From: Ruminiclostridium cellobioparum subsp. termitidis CT1112
GTDB lineage: Bacteria; Bacillota; Clostridia; Acetivibrionales; DSM-1351
Reading direction: 5' to 3'
Length of the DNA stretch: 64,000 bases
Assembly: GCF_000350485.1 (NCBI RefSeq)
Contig: NZ_AORV01000046.1
Coordinates: 62,001-126,000, forward strand
Shown here piece by piece: positions 1 to 9,420 of the stretch. The stretch's first letter is position 1; every line of letters starts with the position of its first letter. Position numbers and translations under genes: made by a program. The notes under the pieces are model-generated. The model was not told where the DNA came from. It did not search any database and worked only from the letters and a program-made list of their open reading frames with translations.

Positions 1-169
1 CGTCCTCAAAAGTTGTGGGTTCCGGCAGCGCCACATGGATCATAGCCCCCACCCTTCTTATGGGGCTGTATGCCGTCACCGCCACACAGGACGCAAGGGC
101 ATAAGTCTTTAACGCATTAATCCCTCTGTCCGATACGGCATATTCCCCGATTCCTATTACCAGTTGCAT
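1..169 (-). CDS. cheD: CheD chemoreceptor glutamine deamidase, partial
   Basis: The first 56 codons of CheD are present; the rest lies beyond the left edge. CheD deamidates glutamines in chemoreceptors and, in CheC/CheD systems, links adaptation to CheY-P. The fragment reads M-Q-L-V-I-G-I-G and then carries T22, C28 (in ALASCVAV) and H45 (in MIHVALP), which match the Thr-Cys-His catalytic set known for CheD. It starts 8 bp after the cheB stop, so it is the distal gene of the chemotaxis operon. No cheC is visible; it could lie off the edge. The family call is secure, but the intactness of the C-terminus cannot be judged. Confidence 0.9.
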   Translation of the reverse strand, partial: MQLVIGIGEYAVSDRGINALKTYALASCVAVTAYSPIRRVGAMIHVALPEPTTFED

Positions 170-177
170 TTTATCAC

Positions 178-1209
178 CTACTTCAACATTGCCAATAAAA
201 CCTGCGGTATATTATCCAGGGAGGTCTGCTTCTCCACAGCACCAATATCGAAAGCAACTTTGGGCATTCCATATACTATGGAGGACTGTTCATCCTGACC
301 GATGGTCCTGGCTCCCCTCCTCCTCATGGCAAGCAGTCCCCGGGCTCCGTCATAGCCCATTCCGGTGAGCATGATCCCTATTGCGGAGCTTCCGGCCTCT
401 CTGGCGACAGATTCAAACAGAACATCCACTGAGGGGCAATGCCCGTTGACTTTTTCCCCCTCAAATGTTTCAATTCTTATCCTATCCCCAATTTTTTTAA
501 TTTTCATATGCCGGTCACCTGGAGCTATCAATACTTTCCCCGGCTCCAGCCAGTCACCCGTCCGGGCCTCCTTCACATTCAACAGGGTTTGATTGTTCAA
601 TCTCTGGGCAAACATGTTGGAAAAAACGGGGGGAATGTGCTGGACTATGAGAATTCCCGGCATCTCGGCCGGCAATGCTTTTAACAGCTTGTATATTGCC
701 TCGGTTCCCCCTGTTGACGCACCGATGGCTATTATTTTATTTGTATTTATTTTGCCTGCCGGGGAATTAACTGTGTCTGCTGTATTGCTCCTGCTGATTT
801 TTGCATTGGCGGCAATTTTTATTTTTGATATGATATCCAACAAAAATTTTTCGACGCTTTTGGACGATTGAACTTCCGGTTTGGTTACAAAATCAACAGC
901 ACCTGCATTCATTGCGTCAAATACCGCTTCGCTTACGGTGCTGATTACAATCACCGGCAGCGGATGCTGGGGCAGCAGCCTTCGTATGAAATCAATCCCG
1001 TTCATTTTGGGCATTTCAACATCGCAGGTCATCACATCGGGTTCAAACTGAAGTATCTTGTCTCTTGCATCGAAGGGATCGGTGGCCCTGGCAACCACTT
1101 CAATGGAGGGATCGGTTTCAATCCCCCTGGCTATTACCTCTCTGAAAAGCAAACTGTCATCTACCACCAATACTTTTATCCTTTTGCCGTTCATATGACC
1201 TCTCCTCAT
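178..1209 (-). CDS. cheB: CheB chemotaxis methylesterase/deamidase
   Basis: CheB is a two-domain response regulator that removes methyl groups from receptor glutamates. An N-terminal receiver (residues about 10-125) has the acidic pair VVDDS and the phospho-acceptor Asp in TCDVEMP. The C-terminal methylesterase domain (about 155-343) has the catalytic Ser in GASTGG, the His in VQHIPP and the Asp in GMGYDGA. The first ATG overlaps the cheR stop as TAATG, which suggests translational coupling. A second in-frame ATG at 1194 follows AGGAGAGG closely and would give a 338-residue protein starting MNGKR, which is closer to typical CheB; either start is possible. It sits between cheR and cheD in the operon. 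Confidence 0.96.
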   Translation of the reverse strand: MRRGHMNGKRIKVLVVDDSLLFREVIARGIETDPSIEVVARATDPFDARDKILQFEPDVMTCDVEMPKMNGIDFIRRLLPQHPLPVIVISTVSEAVFDAMNAGAVDFVTKPEVQSSKSVEKFLLDIISKIKIAANAKISRSNTADTVNSPAGKINTNKIIAIGASTGGTEAIYKLLKALPAEMPGILIVQHIPPVFSNMFAQRLNNQTLLNVKEARTGDWLEPGKVLIAPGDRHMKIKKIGDRIRIETFEGEKVNGHCPSVDVLFESVAREAGSSAIGIMLTGMGYDGARGLLAMRRRGARTIGQDEQSSIVYGMPKVAFDIGAVEKQTSLDNIPQVLLAMLK

Positions 1210-2024
1210 TATTCCTTCCTGTAAATTGATGGCAATACATACTTGAATCTTGTTGTTTCCCTGTTCAGGGATTCCGAATGCCCTATAAACAGGTATCCCC
1301 CATATTCCAGATAATCATAGAATTTTTCCACAAGCCTGTTCTTGGTCTCATTGTCAAAATAAATCATCACATTGCGGCAGAAGATAGTATGCAGCTTTTT
1401 TCTGAAAGGGAATACGCTGTCCATAAGATTTAACTTTCTGTATATTACTTCATTTCTGATTTTATCTATCAGAATGGAATTTTCATTATCATAAGCTTTA
1501 AAATAATTCCTTTTCCAGCCGGCAGGCAGGGGTTCAATTCTTTCATTGCTGTAAATTCCCCTGACGGCCGTATCCAAAACCTGTTCCGATATATCTGTGG
1601 CAAGTATCTTTGTGTCCCACCACATTTTTACCTTTCCAAAAAACTCATCCATAAGCATGGCCAGGGTATAGGCTTCTTCTCCTGTGGAACATGCCGCACA
1701 CCAGATGCGGAGATCTTTTTTCCCAACTGCTTCAGACAGGTAAGGCAGTACCTTGTCCCTGAAATAGTAAAAATGGCTGGCTTCTCTCATAAAAAAGGTA
1801 TGATTGGTTGTAATCCTGTCTACAAGCGTAGTTACCGCATTTCCGGTTCTGTCCGAAACAAGGTGGCTGTAATATTCGGTAAAACTTGAGAACCCCGCCT
1901 GTTGCAATACATTATGAAGTCTTCCAGATACCAGCGTCATCTTTTCTTCTTTAAGCCTTATCCCGTAGTTTTCCTTGATATAGTCGGATAACTGTTGAAA
2001 TTCCTTTTTAGTTATTTCTACCAC
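1209..2024 (-). CDS. cheR: CheR chemoreceptor methyltransferase
   Basis: SAM-dependent methylation of receptor glutamates, the counterpart of CheB. The 271-residue length is normal. An N-terminal all-alpha CheR_N domain (about 1-75) precedes the Rossmann-type methyltransferase domain, which has the SAM-binding segment WCAACSTGEEAYTLAM and the family motif IFCRNVMIYFD. Translation starts at GTG after a weak GGGTGA. It is separated from the upstream chemoreceptor by 100 bp that hold a 14-bp hairpin (2055-2093) and overlaps cheB by one base. The hairpin could lower expression of cheR-cheB-cheD relative to the upstream genes. Confidence 0.96.
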   Translation of the reverse strand: MVEITKKEFQQLSDYIKENYGIRLKEEKMTLVSGRLHNVLQQAGFSSFTEYYSHLVSDRTGNAVTTLVDRITTNHTFFMREASHFYYFRDKVLPYLSEAVGKKDLRIWCAACSTGEEAYTLAMLMDEFFGKVKMWWDTKILATDISEQVLDTAVRGIYSNERIEPLPAGWKRNYFKAYDNENSILIDKIRNEVIYRKLNLMDSVFPFRKKLHTIFCRNVMIYFDNETKNRLVEKFYDYLEYGGYLFIGHSESLNRETTRFKYVLPSIYRKE

Positions 2025-2054
2025 GTTATCACCCGCAATTCATTGTTGTTTTAT

Positions 2055-2093
2055 AATTTCGGGAGTGGTTTTTACTCTGCCACTCCCGAAATT
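2055..2093 (-). terminator. Intra-operon hairpin between chemoreceptor gene and cheR
   Basis: Two 14-base arms, AATTTCGGGAGTGG and CCACTCCCGAAATT, are exactly complementary around an 11-base loop. On the transcribed minus strand the stem is followed by ATAAAAC rather than a T-run, so it is a poor Rho-independent terminator in that direction and more likely an attenuator, partial terminator or mRNA processing/stabilising stem. On the plus strand it is followed by TTTTTG. Confidence 0.6.
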
Positions 2094-2124
2094 TTTGCCT
2101 TGCATAACTCTTGAAATATCTCTA

Positions 2125-3852
2125 TTAATACTTACCAAACTCCCTGTCACTTAAAACAATCTTTTTGGGAGCCGCGGGAGCGCTCTCTTTATGTGCCTCA
2201 CTGAAATTTGCCAAACTCCTGCCGGTATTCATCTGATCCAGCAGCCTTAATATGTCGGGGTTTATTTCGTCCCCGCCCTTATAGGTATGGACTGCATTCT
2301 GAGATCTCCTCAGCCTGAATCTCGACACCTGTTCTTTCAGCAGTTCAGCCTGGCTGGAAAGCTCTTCACTGGCAGCGGCGCTTTCCTCAGAAGTAGCCGA
2401 GTTTGTCTGGACAACCTCCGAAACCTGCATAATACCCTGGTTGACCTGGGCAATCCCAGAAGCCTGCTCGTTTGATGCCACAGCTATATTGCTGACCAGA
2501 TTGGCTACCTTTGTCACATCTTCAACGATTTTATTAAGAGCCTCTGCTGTCTGATTTGCAATTTTTGTACCACCTTCAACCTTTTTGATGGAGCCTTCTA
2601 TCATATCTGTAGTTTCCTTGGCAGCATTTGCCGACCTGGCTGCAAGGTTACGCACTTCTTCGGCCACCACGGCAAAACCCATTCCGTGCTGACCTGCCCT
2701 TGCTGCTTCAACTGCAGCATTAAGGGCGAGTATATTGGTTTGAAAGGCAATGTCATCAATAACCTTGATTATTTTGGATATGCTGCCGGAGGACTCGTTG
2801 ATTTCCTCCATGGCATTGAGCATTTCTTTCATCTGGTCATTTCCCTGGACGGCATTGCCCTTTGCCGTTATTGCCAGGGAATTTGCCTGATTTGCATTAT
2901 CTGCATTCATCCTGGTTTGCGATGCGATCTCCTCAAGGGATGCGGTAAGTTCTTCAACCGAGCTTGCCTGTTCGGTGGCCCCCTGTGACAGGGCCATGCT
3001 GGAATCGGATACCTGTCTTGATCCCGAAGCAACCTGTTCTGCTGCAATGTTGATATTTGACATCACATCATTCAGATTATCCGTCATTTTTATAAATGCC
3101 GCTGCCAATATGCCCACTTCGTCATTGGTATTTACATCTATACTTACATCCAGATTTCCATCGGCTATCTGATTTGCAGAGACAACCAGCTTGTTGAGAG
3201 GCTTGCTTATAATCCCTGCAATTGCCAGACCAAGTCCGATTGACAGTACTATGCCGGCCAGAATAATTGCTATCATTAGTATGGACTGGCTCTGATAATC
3301 TGCGGTGTTTTGGTTTGATTTGCTGAGAGCGTTTTCAGAATTATATTCGACAAGTTTATTGATGGTGTTTTCAACTTCCACCCTGGCATTTGTAAACTCA
3401 GGCATTCTTCTTATGGCTTCATCATATTTTTCCGATTTTACCAGCTCCAGGTGTTCAGAACGTATTGACCTGTATGTTGCCAGATCGGACTTGAGCTGAC
3501 CGAATAAGTCTTTGTTGGTTTTATCGTTTCCAATGGTTTTTTCATATTCGGTCAATATGCTGTCGGTATCACTTGAGTAACTGTTTATTTCATCAAATCT
3601 CTCCTGGAATTTTGAAGCATCCCTGTCATATACCATCAGTAAGTAATCGGATCTTATTATAAGCATTGACCTCTGGATTTTTGCCAGACTTGTAGCGGGA
3701 ACAAAATTGTTGTAATACATATCGTCTCCCCGCTTGTTTATGGTATTCATATTATTTATGCCCAGCAATCCCACGACACCTGTAAATATGGTCAGTATAA
3801 TGAAACAGACAATTAATTTTACCCTTATTTTCAAATTTCCGAACCATTTCAT
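2125..3852 (-). CDS. Methyl-accepting chemotaxis protein (4HB sensor, HAMP)
   Basis: Transmembrane receptor that feeds CheA via CheW. TM1 lies at about 10-32; an extracytoplasmic four-helix-bundle-like region of about 155 residues (MCP 4HB type) follows; TM2 is at about 190-215 and a HAMP domain at about 215-268. The long signalling coiled coil has the tip [18 protein letters not shown]. The tail of about 60 residues after the bundle lacks an obvious CheR-tethering pentapeptide. The ribosome site is GGGAGG before ATG. It lies 16 bp after cheW inside the chemotaxis operon, so it is probably the cognate receptor of this array. The ligand is unknown. Confidence 0.95.
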   Translation of the reverse strand: MKWFGNLKIRVKLIVCFIILTIFTGVVGLLGINNMNTINKRGDDMYYNNFVPATSLAKIQRSMLIIRSDYLLMVYDRDASKFQERFDEINSYSSDTDSILTEYEKTIGNDKTNKDLFGQLKSDLATYRSIRSEHLELVKSEKYDEAIRRMPEFTNARVEVENTINKLVEYNSENALSKSNQNTADYQSQSILMIAIILAGIVLSIGLGLAIAGIISKPLNKLVVSANQIADGNLDVSIDVNTNDEVGILAAAFIKMTDNLNDVMSNINIAAEQVASGSRQVSDSSMALSQGATEQASSVEELTASLEEIASQTRMNADNANQANSLAITAKGNAVQGNDQMKEMLNAMEEINESSGSISKIIKVIDDIAFQTNILALNAAVEAARAGQHGMGFAVVAEEVRNLAARSANAAKETTDMIEGSIKKVEGGTKIANQTAEALNKIVEDVTKVANLVSNIAVASNEQASGIAQVNQGIMQVSEVVQTNSATSEESAAASEELSSQAELLKEQVSRFRLRRSQNAVHTYKGGDEINPDILRLLDQMNTGRSLANFSEAHKESAPAAPKKIVLSDREFGKY

Positions 3853-3868
3853 AAAAAAGTTCCTCCCT

Positions 3869-4375
3869 TTATATGTTTAGTAGATTTTCGGTGTCTTCAT
3901 CATTCAAAAGCCTGTTGCAATCCAGTAAGAGTATCACATCGCTGTGAACCTTACCGATACCTTTTACGTATTTGTTTCCGCCCTTGCCCACTTCAGGCGG
4001 CGCTACGATTTCAGTATCCGGGATGGCAATAACCTCCGAAACGCTGTCAACAATCAATCCTATTGATAGATCATCAATGTCGATTACAATAACACAGGTC
4101 CTGTCATTGTACTCCCTGAAATTCTTTTTAAACCTGAGTCTTACATCCATTACAGGAATGATTTTTCCCCGCAGATTAATGATTCCTTTGATATAATCCG
4201 GGAGTTCAGGAACCTGTGTTACAGGCTGAATACCGATTATCTCCGTAACATGGGTTATTTCAATACCATAGGCTTCTTTATCAAGATTAAATGTGAGGAA
4301 TCTTCCCTTCTGGGTGTCTTCCTCTCTTTCATCAGTTTCCTTTCCCATTAATTCCCTGTCCAGGTTTTCTGACAT
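3869..4375 (-). CDS. cheW: CheW chemotaxis coupling protein
   Basis: Scaffold that links chemoreceptors to CheA. The 168 residues form a single CheW/SH3-like domain after a charged N-terminal extension of about 22 residues. Typical segments are [33 protein letters not shown] and [19 protein letters not shown] precedes the ATG at good spacing. It lies between cheA (33 bp upstream) and the chemoreceptor gene (16 bp downstream), all on the minus strand, so co-transcription is very likely. Confidence 0.96.
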   Translation of the reverse strand: MSENLDRELMGKETDEREEDTQKGRFLTFNLDKEAYGIEITHVTEIIGIQPVTQVPELPDYIKGIINLRGKIIPVMDVRLRFKKNFREYNDRTCVIVIDIDDLSIGLIVDSVSEVIAIPDTEIVAPPEVGKGGNKYVKGIGKVHSDVILLLDCNRLLNDEDTENLLNI

Positions 4376-4408
4376 ATATAAACTCCTTTCTGCTTAATTT
4401 AGGCAAAA

Positions 4409-6475
4409 CTATATATTCACAAGTCCACCGATATCCAGGATCAGGCTGATGCTGCCGTCCCCCAGCAAGGTGCAACCGGTAAGTCCTTTTACATTTCTTT
4501 TTGCCTTGATATATTTCGGAAGTGACTTTACCACCACCTGCTGCTGCCCCAGAAGCTCATCGGCAAATACGCACAGGGTTTTGTTCTCATGCTCAGCCAT
4601 TATCAAAATCCCATCAATAAACCGGGTAATTCCGGTTTTGACCTTATATAGCTGGTGAAGCCGTAAAATCGGATAGCACCTACCCCTCACCATAATCATT
4701 TCGTTTCCGTCCGGGTCTTTTATAAGATCATTTGCATTGGGTCTGAAGGACTCTTTTATAGCTTTTGTGGGTATGGTATAACGGGAGCCGCCCACCTGTA
4801 TGTTCATCCCGTCAATAATGGCCAGGGTCAGAGGAATTTTCAGTGCTATTACCGATCCCTTTCCTTCTTCACTGTCCACAGAGACAGAACCTCCCACCGA
4901 TTCTATATTTCTTACCACAACATCCATACCAACGCCTCTGCCGCTGAACTCGGTTACCTTTTCCTTTGTGGAAAAACCAGGCAGAAATATAAGATTGTAT
5001 ATTTCGCTGTCAGACATTTCATTTGCCGGCTTATACAGTAGTCCGTTTTGGGCGGCCTTTTCGAGGATTTTTTGTTTATTGAGCCCCTTGCCGTCGTCCT
5101 TGACGAGAATTACAACATCACTGCCGGAATTCTTTGCTTCCAGGGTGATCTTACCGGCCGGCGGCTTGCCGGCTGCCTCCCTGTCGGCTGCTGACCCTAT
5201 CCCGTGGTCGATTGAGTTCCTGACAAGATGCATCAACGGATCGGAAATGTGCTCAATTATATTTTTATCCACTTCTGTTTCTTCACCTATGAGCTCAAGC
5301 CTTATTTCCTTATCAAGCTTTTTGCACATGTCCCTTACGACCCTGTGCATCTTCTGGAAGGTCATGGCCAGGGGAACCATTCTTATGGACATCACCATAT
5401 CCTGGATATCACTGGTAACCTTGTGCAACTGGCCTGCCGCCTTCATGAAATTATCCAGCTGAAGCCCCTTCAAATCAGGGTTTTGTGTGACCATAGCCTC
5501 TGAAATCACCATCTCTCCCACAAGGTCCATGAGCTTGTCAAGTTTTGTAATACTGACACTTATGATACTCTGACCGGCGCCTATGGTCATTTCTTTTTCG
5601 GCAGTTTCGGCACTGTCGGAATTTACTCTGGGAACCACGACAGGATTTGCTTCAGCCTTAACTGTTTTTGCTGTTAGGAATCCCTTTAATTCAGTATCAT
5701 CTTCAAGCCGGACAAGCTCCAATTCTCTAAGAAATACCGTCTGATTAAAGAAAGCATCCAATTCCTTATAATTTTTTTGGGTTTTGAAGTAGATCTTAAA
5801 GCCCTGTTCCCTGATGACATTTACGCTCTCGTCATTATCAATGATATCCTCGGGGTAAAAATAGACTTCGTCTGAAAATTCCCTGATATTATGAATAACA
5901 GTAAAAGCTCTGATATTCTCCATCTCACAGCCGGCTTCAAAGAACAGAACCGCTTTAAACGCGTTTGTATTAATATTTATGTCACTTTTGTTAGGGGTAA
6001 TATAGTACCGGGGCTGTTCGGCCAACTCCTGCTTCTCTTTTGCCTCTGAACCGTTATAAGGGTTTTTGAGTTTTATCTGACTTAAAAAAGCTTTTATGGC
6101 TTCTATTATTTCAGAAGGGTTGCCGTCTGCCTTTTCTCCATCCACAATTTTTTGAAGTTCAACCTTTATAAAGTCAACTCCTGATAAAATATGATCTGAA
6201 AGAAGCGTATAATCAATATTTTCAGGCTTTTGCTCTCTCAGGTAATAAAAAAGATCCTCAATTGAATGGGCAAGGACCGATATATTATTAAAAAGCATCA
6301 TTGCTGATGAGCCCTTGATTGTATGCATGATTCTAAATATTTCATTTATTGATGTCTGGGAATAACAGTTGGATTTCTCCGAATCGAGAATGCACATTTC
6401 CAGCTGTTCTATATTCTGAGTCGTTTCAAATATGTACATATCAAGCATGGGTTCACCGGAAAACTGACCTGCCAA
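4409..6475 (-). CDS. cheA: CheA chemotaxis histidine kinase (TTG start)
   Basis: Receptor-controlled kinase for CheY and CheB. P1 has the phosphorylated His at about residue 51 in RIMHTIKGSSAMM. The P2-like linker is followed by P3 dimerisation (about 310-380), the P4 ATPase (N-box LMHLVRNSIDHGI, G1 VKDDGKGL, G2 GRGVGMDVV) and a C-terminal CheW-like P5. The start is assigned to TTG at 6475 because AAAGGAGG lies seven bases before it and the product then begins with the normal CheA N-terminus (GQFSGEPMLD). An ATG 27 codons upstream would read through the hairpin arm and this ribosome site, so it is unlikely. The product has 688 residues. Confidence 0.95.
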   Translation of the reverse strand: MAGQFSGEPMLDMYIFETTQNIEQLEMCILDSEKSNCYSQTSINEIFRIMHTIKGSSAMMLFNNISVLAHSIEDLFYYLREQKPENIDYTLLSDHILSGVDFIKVELQKIVDGEKADGNPSEIIEAIKAFLSQIKLKNPYNGSEAKEKQELAEQPRYYITPNKSDININTNAFKAVLFFEAGCEMENIRAFTVIHNIREFSDEVYFYPEDIIDNDESVNVIREQGFKIYFKTQKNYKELDAFFNQTVFLRELELVRLEDDTELKGFLTAKTVKAEANPVVVPRVNSDSAETAEKEMTIGAGQSIISVSITKLDKLMDLVGEMVISEAMVTQNPDLKGLQLDNFMKAAGQLHKVTSDIQDMVMSIRMVPLAMTFQKMHRVVRDMCKKLDKEIRLELIGEETEVDKNIIEHISDPLMHLVRNSIDHGIGSAADREAAGKPPAGKITLEAKNSGSDVVILVKDDGKGLNKQKILEKAAQNGLLYKPANEMSDSEIYNLIFLPGFSTKEKVTEFSGRGVGMDVVVRNIESVGGSVSVDSEEGKGSVIALKIPLTLAIIDGMNIQVGGSRYTIPTKAIKESFRPNANDLIKDPDGNEMIMVRGRCYPILRLHQLYKVKTGITRFIDGILIMAEHENKTLCVFADELLGQQQVVVKSLPKYIKAKRNVKGLTGCTLLGDGSISLILDIGGLVNI

Positions 6476-6494
6476 GAGACCGCCTCCTTTAAAG

Positions 6495-6580
6495 CCAGTA
6501 CAATATTCCGTATATTCAGGGCGCATCCTCCGAAAAATCCACTCCAAATTATGCACCCAATATGCAGAATATTGTACTGG
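6495..6580. repeat. 14-bp inverted repeat between cheY and cheA
   Basis: CCAGTACAATATTC (6495-6508) and its exact complement GAATATTGTACTGG (6567-6580) flank 58 bases. In the minus-strand mRNA the second arm ends five bases before the AAAGGAGG of cheA, so folding could influence cheA translation. The core AGTACAATAT recurs in a palindrome at 34571-34595. It may be a cheY-cheA intercistronic stem or a degenerate small repeat element with terminal inverted repeats. Confidence 0.7.
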
Positions 6581-6586
6581 CTAATT

Positions 6587-6949
6587 TTACATATTAGCTA
6601 TCTTATTTAATGTCTGTATTAAATGCTCTTCTTTGAAAGGTTTTACAATAAAGGTCTTTGCACCGCTGATAATGGCTTCTTTGACCCTGGCCTCCTGTCC
6701 CATGGCGGATAATATTACTATTTTTGCCTTCTGATCCAGTTCCAAAATAGATTTCAATGCCTGTATTCCATCCAGCTCGGGCATGGTAATATCCATTGTA
6801 ACAACATCGGGTTTGAGTTTGGTATAAAGCTTTATGGCTTCATATCCGTTTTCGGCTTCACCTGCCACTTCAAATCCATTGCTCTCCAGCATTGTTTTTA
6901 ATGATAGTCTCATAAATGATGCATCGTCTACAATAAGTACTTTCTTCAA
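6587..6949 (-). CDS. cheY: CheY chemotaxis response regulator
   Basis: Single receiver domain of 120 residues that carries the phosphoryl signal to the flagellar switch. The acidic pair D8-D9, phospho-acceptor D53 (VVTMDITMPELDG), the conserved Ser in VILSAMG and the Lys in FIVKPF are all present, so it should be active. Translation starts at TTG after AAGGAG at slightly long spacing. As the first gene of the operon it is followed by the 6495-6580 inverted repeat and then cheA. The 267 bp upstream should hold the operon promoter, but no convincing sigma-A or sigma-D match was found. Confidence 0.95.
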   Translation of the reverse strand: MKKVLIVDDASFMRLSLKTMLESNGFEVAGEAENGYEAIKLYTKLKPDVVTMDITMPELDGIQALKSILELDQKAKIVILSAMGQEARVKEAIISGAKTFIVKPFKEEHLIQTLNKIANM

Positions 6950-7216
6950 AATCTGTCACTCTCCTTATGCCTTTATAGTTACATTTGAATGCTGCATTAC
7001 CGCTCGCTCCCAGGCTGTACATTGCATGGACTGCTTTTGTACAGGAAAGGATATTTTCATAAAAAGTTAACAAAATACTCTTAATATGATTACAGATTTC
7101 TTATAATATTACAATATTTTCTTACAAATTTCATCATAATTATATGATTTTTAACATTTTATGTCAACGTATGACAGGCAAGTATTTAACAACCCGATTG
7201 CATTGTGTATACACAG

Positions 7217-7381
7217 TTATTTATTTGTTTCCAGAGTGCCCTGCTTCTCATTCAATAGATAATAGTCCAGAATCAAATTATCCATCTCTCTGCTGAGTTC
7301 CAATACTTCGCTGCTGTCACAGTCATAAACTTCAACCATATCATTAAGCTTTTTTCGTAACTTCTCTATCTCGGTAATCAT
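7217..7381 (-). CDS. Spo0E-like aspartyl-phosphate phosphatase
   Basis: A small gene of 54 codons with ATG at 7381 preceded by AGGAG at seven bases and a TAA stop. The product is a helical hairpin: I-x-x-L-R at residues 5-9, then LELSREMDNLILDYY at residues 27-41. The S-x-x-(L/M)-D-x-L-I-x-x-Y pattern is the signature of Spo0E-family phosphatases, which dephosphorylate Spo0A-P and delay sporulation. It begins 11 bp after the chemoreceptor stop, so it is the third gene of the GGDEF-EAL / receptor operon. The family call rests on the motif and length; its actual target could be another response regulator. Confidence 0.85.
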   Translation of the reverse strand: MITEIEKLRKKLNDMVEVYDCDSSEVLELSREMDNLILDYYLLNEKQGTLETNK

Positions 7382-7392
7382 ATATTCAACTC

Positions 7393-9420
7393 CTATATCT
7401 TAAACCGCTCAACAAGAGACATTAACTCTCTGGCTCCCTGTGAATTCTGATCTGCAAGCCTTGTTTCCTGAATTGTTTTTTCAACTATGTCGTTTGTTTT
7501 CTCAGCAATATCCTGTACGCCCTTGGCACTTTCATTGATGGTGGCGGCCACTTCATTCATTGCCGTCGATATGCTTGAAACTGCAGTGTCAAGCTGATTT
7601 GCAGCAAGTTCAAATTCCGACATAAGGTTATTGATATATTCCGCATCACTGTTGTATTGCTCACTTACCTCTGTCAGCTTTTCATAATCCGCCAGAACCT
7701 TTTTATCAACAAAGGTGAGTATGGCTTCTGAATTCTCCTTCATATGGCCTACTGAAGAGTATACATTTTTTACAATTCCCTGAATACCGGCCGCTGTTTT
7801 TGAGGATTCCTCGGCCAATTTTCTTATTTCATCGGCCACAACCGCAAAACCCTTTCCTGCCTCTCCGGCCCTTGCAGCCTCAATTGCCGCATTCAAAGCC
7901 AGAAGATTTGTCTGAGCCGTAATTGAGAGTATGGTCTCGGCCAATAAACTTATCTGGGTAATTGTGTTTGATTCCTGTATGGCATTTTCCATTTTGGTCC
8001 TAACATTTTCATAGATTTCCCTGGCATTTTTTGCAGACTCCATTGCATCCAGTCTCAGGGTATTCGCTCTTTCTGTTATGTGTCCGGATTTTTCCGCTCC
8101 GTCTTTGACCCTTTGAGCGATTGCACCAACACTGGAATCAATTTCTCCGGTTGTAGCCGTTATTTCTTCTGAGGAGGCTGCCGTTTGCTCCATCCCTGCC
8201 GACAATTGCTCCGTTGTTGCAGAATTGTCATGGGCATTTTCCTGAATGTTGTTTGACAGGTTTTCCATCTTCTCGGCATTTTCCATTACAACCTGTGATA
8301 CGTCGTGGAGCTTTCCGGCCATTTCCCTCAGCACCTGGCGGGTTGTGAATGTGGCCTTTGCGATAATTCCTGTCTCATCCCTGTTCTTGATAAGATATTC
8401 ATATTTATCATCATATTTTAAATTCAGATCTGCGGTTTTATTTATAAGCTGGGTAAGTTTTATGATTGGGTTGGATATCCTGGTGGCTATCAAAAACCCT
8501 GAGAGCAGAGACAATAACACCAAAATCCCGCCTGCGGCAAGTATATAATATATCATGCTGTTTACAGGTGCCATTATGTCACCAATATCACCTGTTACAA
8601 TGACAGTCCATTTGGTCTCGCTTATCACCCTGTAGGCGGCCTGTTTCAATTTTCCCTTATAATTGTATTGAACTACATCCGGCTCTACCGTCTCTCCTTT
8701 CTTTATTCTTTGCACAACGGCATTTATCTGTTCATTCTCAACCGGTTTGCCGATTTTTTCCTTGTCGGGATGATACAGCATATTTCCCATTTCATCCACC
8801 AGATATGAATAGCTTGAATCAGTATCAAGTATACGGGTATCGGTTAAATACCTTACCATGCTGTCGGTATTCACAGCTGCTGCTGCAAAACCTGCAATCT
8901 GCCCATCCACCATTACCGGATAAACAAAAACCACTATATATGCACCTGTTGACTTGGATTTAAGATTTTCACTGATTACAGGCTGACCGGAAGTCAATGC
9001 ATTTTTTGTGTAATTTCTGTCATTAATGTCTGTCCCAAGCAGTTTTGAATCACTGTCGGCACAAATAATCCCCCGTGTATTAACAATAAAAATGTGTTCA
9101 ATATTTCCTGCATCTTTAACCATCTGTTGAAGTTTCAAACCAAAATCCGCCTGTATATCAGTGAATACTTCACCATTTTTTGATTTTGCAAGTATCTCTT
9201 TGACTTCCTCCTGATCGGCCACCAACTGAATATTCCGTTTTTCCTTATCAATCATTGAACGGATGATGGTTGCATCCTGCTGGTTTATTTCTGTCATGGA
9301 AGACCGTGTAATATCACTGATAGTACCCGTGGACTTTAACAGAGCTATAGTCCCCATAATCGCTATTGTCAACAGCATCATTGTAATCATTGCAATAGAC
9401 AATTTAACCCTTAATTTCAT
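7393..9420 (-). CDS. Methyl-accepting chemotaxis protein (dCache sensor)
   Basis: Receptor of 675 residues. TM1 is at about 8-30 and a large extracytoplasmic dCache-type domain at about 35-280 (contains [16 protein letters not shown] and [13 protein letters not shown]-like strands). TM2 at about 285-310 and HAMP follow, then the signalling domain with tip [18 protein letters not shown]. The start overlaps the stop of the upstream GGDEF-EAL gene as ATGA, which implies translational coupling, and the Spo0E-like gene follows after 11 bp. Small-molecule ligands such as amino or organic acids are usual for dCache, but none can be assigned here. Confidence 0.94.
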   Translation of the reverse strand: MKLRVKLSIAMITMMLLTIAIMGTIALLKSTGTISDITRSSMTEINQQDATIIRSMIDKEKRNIQLVADQEEVKEILAKSKNGEVFTDIQADFGLKLQQMVKDAGNIEHIFIVNTRGIICADSDSKLLGTDINDRNYTKNALTSGQPVISENLKSKSTGAYIVVFVYPVMVDGQIAGFAAAAVNTDSMVRYLTDTRILDTDSSYSYLVDEMGNMLYHPDKEKIGKPVENEQINAVVQRIKKGETVEPDVVQYNYKGKLKQAAYRVISETKWTVIVTGDIGDIMAPVNSMIYYILAAGGILVLLSLLSGFLIATRISNPIIKLTQLINKTADLNLKYDDKYEYLIKNRDETGIIAKATFTTRQVLREMAGKLHDVSQVVMENAEKMENLSNNIQENAHDNSATTEQLSAGMEQTAASSEEITATTGEIDSSVGAIAQRVKDGAEKSGHITERANTLRLDAMESAKNAREIYENVRTKMENAIQESNTITQISLLAETILSITAQTNLLALNAAIEAARAGEAGKGFAVVADEIRKLAEESSKTAAGIQGIVKNVYSSVGHMKENSEAILTFVDKKVLADYEKLTEVSEQYNSDAEYINNLMSEFELAANQLDTAVSSISTAMNEVAATINESAKGVQDIAEKTNDIVEKTIQETRLADQNSQGARELMSLVERFKI

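Noticed and set aside
4800-5462. A 220-codon open frame on the plus strand antisense to cheA
   Set aside because: It lies wholly opposite the conserved kinase and CheW-like domains, has low-complexity Ser/Pro-rich translation and no ribosome site.
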